Assembly (NCBI RefSeq): GCF_033958435.1
Contig: NC_134167.1
Coordinates: 9,444,001 to 9,508,000, forward strand
DNA length: 64,000 nt
Direction of reading: 5' to 3'
DNA from: Carettochelys insculpta
Lineage: Eukaryota; Chordata; Testudines; Carettochelyidae
Both the position numbers and the translations under genes were made by a program. Positions 62,010 through 64,000 of this stretch are shown piece after piece. The notes under the pieces were generated by a model. It saw only the letters and a program-made list of their open reading frames with translations. It searched no databases and was not told the origin of the DNA. The number at the start of each line of letters is the position of its first letter. The first letter of the stretch is position 1.

Positions 62010-62110
62010 CTGGCTATGGTCTGAAGAAGTGGGTCTGTCCCACGAAAGCTCACCTAATAAACTATTTTGCTAGTCTTCAAAGTGCTACTTGACTGCTTTC
62101 TGTTTTTTCT
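62010..62110 (+). mobile_element. Penelope-like tail in a KAT6A intron
   Basis: CTGAAGA (62021-62027), stem GTGGG/CCCAC (62029-62033 and 62039-62043) and GAAA (62044-62047) are followed by CCTAATAAACTATTTTG and AGTGCTACTTGACTGC. It is antisense to KAT6A and lacks the coding part. Confidence 0.6.
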
Positions 62111-62221
62111 AAAGAAACGGAAAAGTTAACTTCCTGATGCAACAGAAAATTGCAGATTCTTTGTGGGGGGAAAAAAGGCAGATCAGATGCTATATTGCAA
62201 CTTGTACCACTTTAAAAAAAG

Positions 62222-62556
62222 TACATGTTGAACTACTCTAATCTGAAACTCTCTCATCTGTCAACATCCATAATCTGGCATGATTTTAGTTAACTGGATG
62301 ACCACTTATCATGGGTGCAGCCAAGTTTCCTGTAGTCCCAGAAAGTATTTTTTTTTGCAGCCACCTGTCCTGGCTCTCAGTGTTCTGAGCTGTTAGTTAG
62401 CTGTAATCTACCCCTAAATGTCTTCTAAGAGACAATTACGTAAAGGAAGTGCTGGTAACACTGCTAGACAATAGTGACTTCCCACAGTCTGACAAATTCT
62501 CTCATCTGGGATCGGTGAGGTCCTGAGGATGCCAGCTTAGAGAGGTTCAACCTGTA
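62222..62556. mobile_element. TA-type inverted-repeat element in a KAT6A intron
   Basis: TACATGTTGAACTACTCTAA at the left and AGAGAGGTTCAACCTGTA at the right, bounded by TA, enclose a 335-bp unit colinear with the 47344 copy in inverse direction (GTTAACTGGATGACCACTTA, GTAATCTACCCC). It ends 92 bp from the KAT6A exon. Confidence 0.6.
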
Positions 62557-62647
62557 TCTTCAATAACAGACCGTAGATGGAACCCCTCAAGCGAGAAGAC
62601 ATATGGCAGCAAGCAGACAGAGATGAAGGAACACAAGGACGATGTAC

Positions 62648-63337
62648 CTTTCTTTTTAACGTTGGCTTAGTGAGAACAGGTGGAGAGTCAGAACGAGGAC
62701 TCTCAGGCTCATCCTCTTCCTCTTCACTACTCTCGCTGAAGCACCTCAGGAGAGTCCTATCACCATCACTATAGCGTCGGGGTAATCTCTCACACTCCTC
62801 TGTGAATCTGCATTTCAGGGGCTCCGGGCTGTTCTTTAGCTGCCCCCTCCACATTTCCAGGCCTTCACTGTATCGCCTCCTGGGTGCTAATGACTTTTCA
62901 CCTTTGCCATGCTGCACCTGAGGGCCTGCAGACTTCTCCTCGTCTTCCCCATAGCGCCCCCGTGCGGATGGAGATTTCTCCTCACATTCACCACATCGGC
63001 CCCGTGAGGCTGCTGACTTCTCCTCACATTCGCTGCAGCGACCCCGGGAAGCTGCTGACTTCTCCTCGCATTCACTACAACGCCCACTAGCGACTGCTGT
63101 CTTTTCCTCCAGTAGCAACTTCTGTTCCTTGTCGCTAAAGGGCTCCTGCAGCTTTTTGCTTTTTCGACTCCATCGGCCTCTCCGTGATGGCTGGCTGTTT
63201 GCAGGAAGACTATCCAGGGGAAGAACTTGTTTATTTGCCCGTGTAGAATGGTCTGGAATTACGTCTGGCTTTTTTTCACTCTCTGTAGGAGAATAAGGCT
63301 CTTGTTCCTTCTTCTCCCACAATACAGATTTTACCAC
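62648..63337 (-). CDS. KAT6A: KAT6A coding exon (third from last)
   Basis: This 690-bp exon encodes 230 residues in phase 0 at both ends. On the minus strand the acceptor is a T-rich tract ending in AG at 63339-63338, and the donor is AAG followed by GTACAT from 62647. KAT6A is the catalytic MYST-family histone acetyltransferase of the nuclear MOZ/BRPF/ING5/MEAF6 complex; this exon lies downstream of its catalytic domain. Visible content is a lysine- and arginine-rich stretch (exon residues 51-63), a six-unit tandem repeat of about 14 residues (77-159) with RCSEC-type CxxC motifs, and an acidic Ser/Glu cluster (201-214) ending [12 protein letters not shown]. The peptide joins in frame to the next exon at KPILHRKRR, as in vertebrate KAT6A. 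KAT6B is the alternative, but the last-exon C-terminus fits KAT6A better. The upstream exons are outside the window. Confidence 0.9.
62861..63109 (-). repeat. 42-bp tandem repeat within a KAT6A coding exon
   Basis: Six in-frame units of 14 (last 13) residues begin EEK or [72 protein letters not shown] and [13 protein letters not shown]. Units two and three are nearly identical at the protein level; the last three have diverged and lost the cysteines. Confidence 0.85.
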
Positions 63338-64000
63338 CTGAATTAAATAAAACACATATTTCACATAGTCTGTGTTGATTATGTTTGCATCTTGAACCCC
63401 ACCCCAACAAAGCTCTTGATCAAGATAAAGGACAGTTCAGGAAACTGGAGGACTCAGAGCAAGATATCAGGGGTGACTCCTGGGAACTACAAAATGGAAA
63501 ACAGATAGATCTGAAGGGCTGCTAAAGGTTCCAAAATCCCAGTTTGAAAATATTCTCCCACAAGTCTTCTGGCAGCATATTTCTGTTACCCCTGGCCATT
63601 AGTTTACTGATACCCACTGGAATGATAATATAATAATGTTACACCAAAGTCCATTTGTCCTTGGATGAAAGTGAATGAAAAGCCTTTTTTACATCTATCA
63701 TGTATGGTCAAAGACACAAGAAGTAATTTTCTATAGCAATGTAGAGTCACGTTCATTTCATAGTTTAAGTACTATAGCAGTGTGCAATCAGTTTGTCAAT
63801 GAGCGTAAGGCAATCTGTTTAGGTCACTCCTTAGTACTGTTACTGAGGATATGACAACGTTCTTGGTGGGCAGTGTTACACACTTCTGATGCTCTTCACT
63901 GTGTATTTTCATACTGATTAACGTCTTCTGGTTTTTTAAGTATAAACATAACTCTGAATGTCTATGATCTCTAACGTTTTTGAAAAACCAATTATTATTT
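63338..64000 (-). other. KAT6A: KAT6A intron, partial at window edge
   Basis: This is the sequence 5' of the acceptor at 63339-63338 on the minus strand. It is AT-rich with no recognisable exon or repeat. The upstream KAT6A exons with the catalytic domain must lie beyond 64000. Confidence 0.7.

Larger units (their letters stand above)
61132..62647 (-). other. KAT6A: KAT6A intron with MIR, Penelope tail and TA-flanked element
   Basis: This 1.5-kb GT-AG intron (GTACAT donor, C-rich acceptor) is phase 0. It holds a MIR-like SINE (about 61370-61545), a Penelope-type tail (about 62010-62110) and a TA-flanked inverted-repeat element (62222-62556). The element ends about 90 bp from the donor of the upstream exon. 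Confidence 0.85.

Noticed and set aside
1..64000. CRISPR arrays, operons and other prokaryotic features
   Set aside because: The window is clearly vertebrate nuclear DNA with spliced genes and reptile repeats; no regularly spaced direct repeats were seen.

Overview
The window looks like a reptile genome, most probably a turtle. The basis is interspersed repeats: many 5'-truncated CR1 LINE tails, Penelope-like elements carrying a hammerhead-type tail, hAT-like and other small DNA transposons, MIR-type SINEs, and solo LTRs of one retrovirus-like family. The coding exons have vertebrate GT-AG splice sites. Species cannot be fixed from the sequence alone; a crocodilian is the main alternative.

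Two protein-coding genes are supported, both on the minus strand. KAT6A (MOZ/MYST3) occupies the right end. Its last three coding exons lie at 63337-62648, 61131-60822 and 55614-53012, followed by a 3' UTR of about 2.5 kb that ends near a polyadenylation signal at 50513-50518. These exons encode the C-terminal 1,200 residues, that is, the acidic, Ser-rich, Gln/Pro-rich and Met-rich regulatory region. The PHD and MYST catalytic domains lie beyond the right edge. About 12.9 kb further along the minus strand is a 42-codon first exon at 37636-37511 with a clean GT donor. I recognise it as the alternative (brain-type) N-terminus of ankyrin-1, ANK1. From general knowledge, ANK1 and KAT6A are same-strand neighbours on human 8p11, so the order KAT6A 3' end followed by ANK1 5' end is conserved synteny. 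No second ANK1 exon is visible, so positions 1-37510 are read as the 5' part of a first intron longer than 37 kb.

Most other recognisable content is transposable-element sequence. The ANK1 intron holds CR1 pieces (1-265, about 9150-9690, 17102-17735, 30465-31245), a Penelope-like element with a GIY-YIG relic interrupted by hAT-like DNA (4907-6260), a head-to-head inverted pair of Penelope tails (21769-21955), solo LTRs at 663, 7319, 26605 and 35277, a 693-bp hAT-like element with a perfect 8-bp target duplication (22603-23295), and scattered copies of an approximately 190-bp family. The intergenic stretch carries further CR1, LTR, TA-flanked and hAT-like elements, including a CR1 inserted inside an LTR. 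The KAT6A introns hold a hAT-like element, a PIF/Harbinger-like element, a TA-flanked element, a Penelope tail, a MIR and a possible DIRS-type fragment.

I saw no convincing new multi-gene system. The most distinctive signals are the hammerhead-ribozyme-like tails of the Penelope-like copies, their inverted dimer, a six-unit 42-bp tandem repeat inside a KAT6A coding exon, and families of small DNA transposons whose boundaries and target duplications can be read directly.
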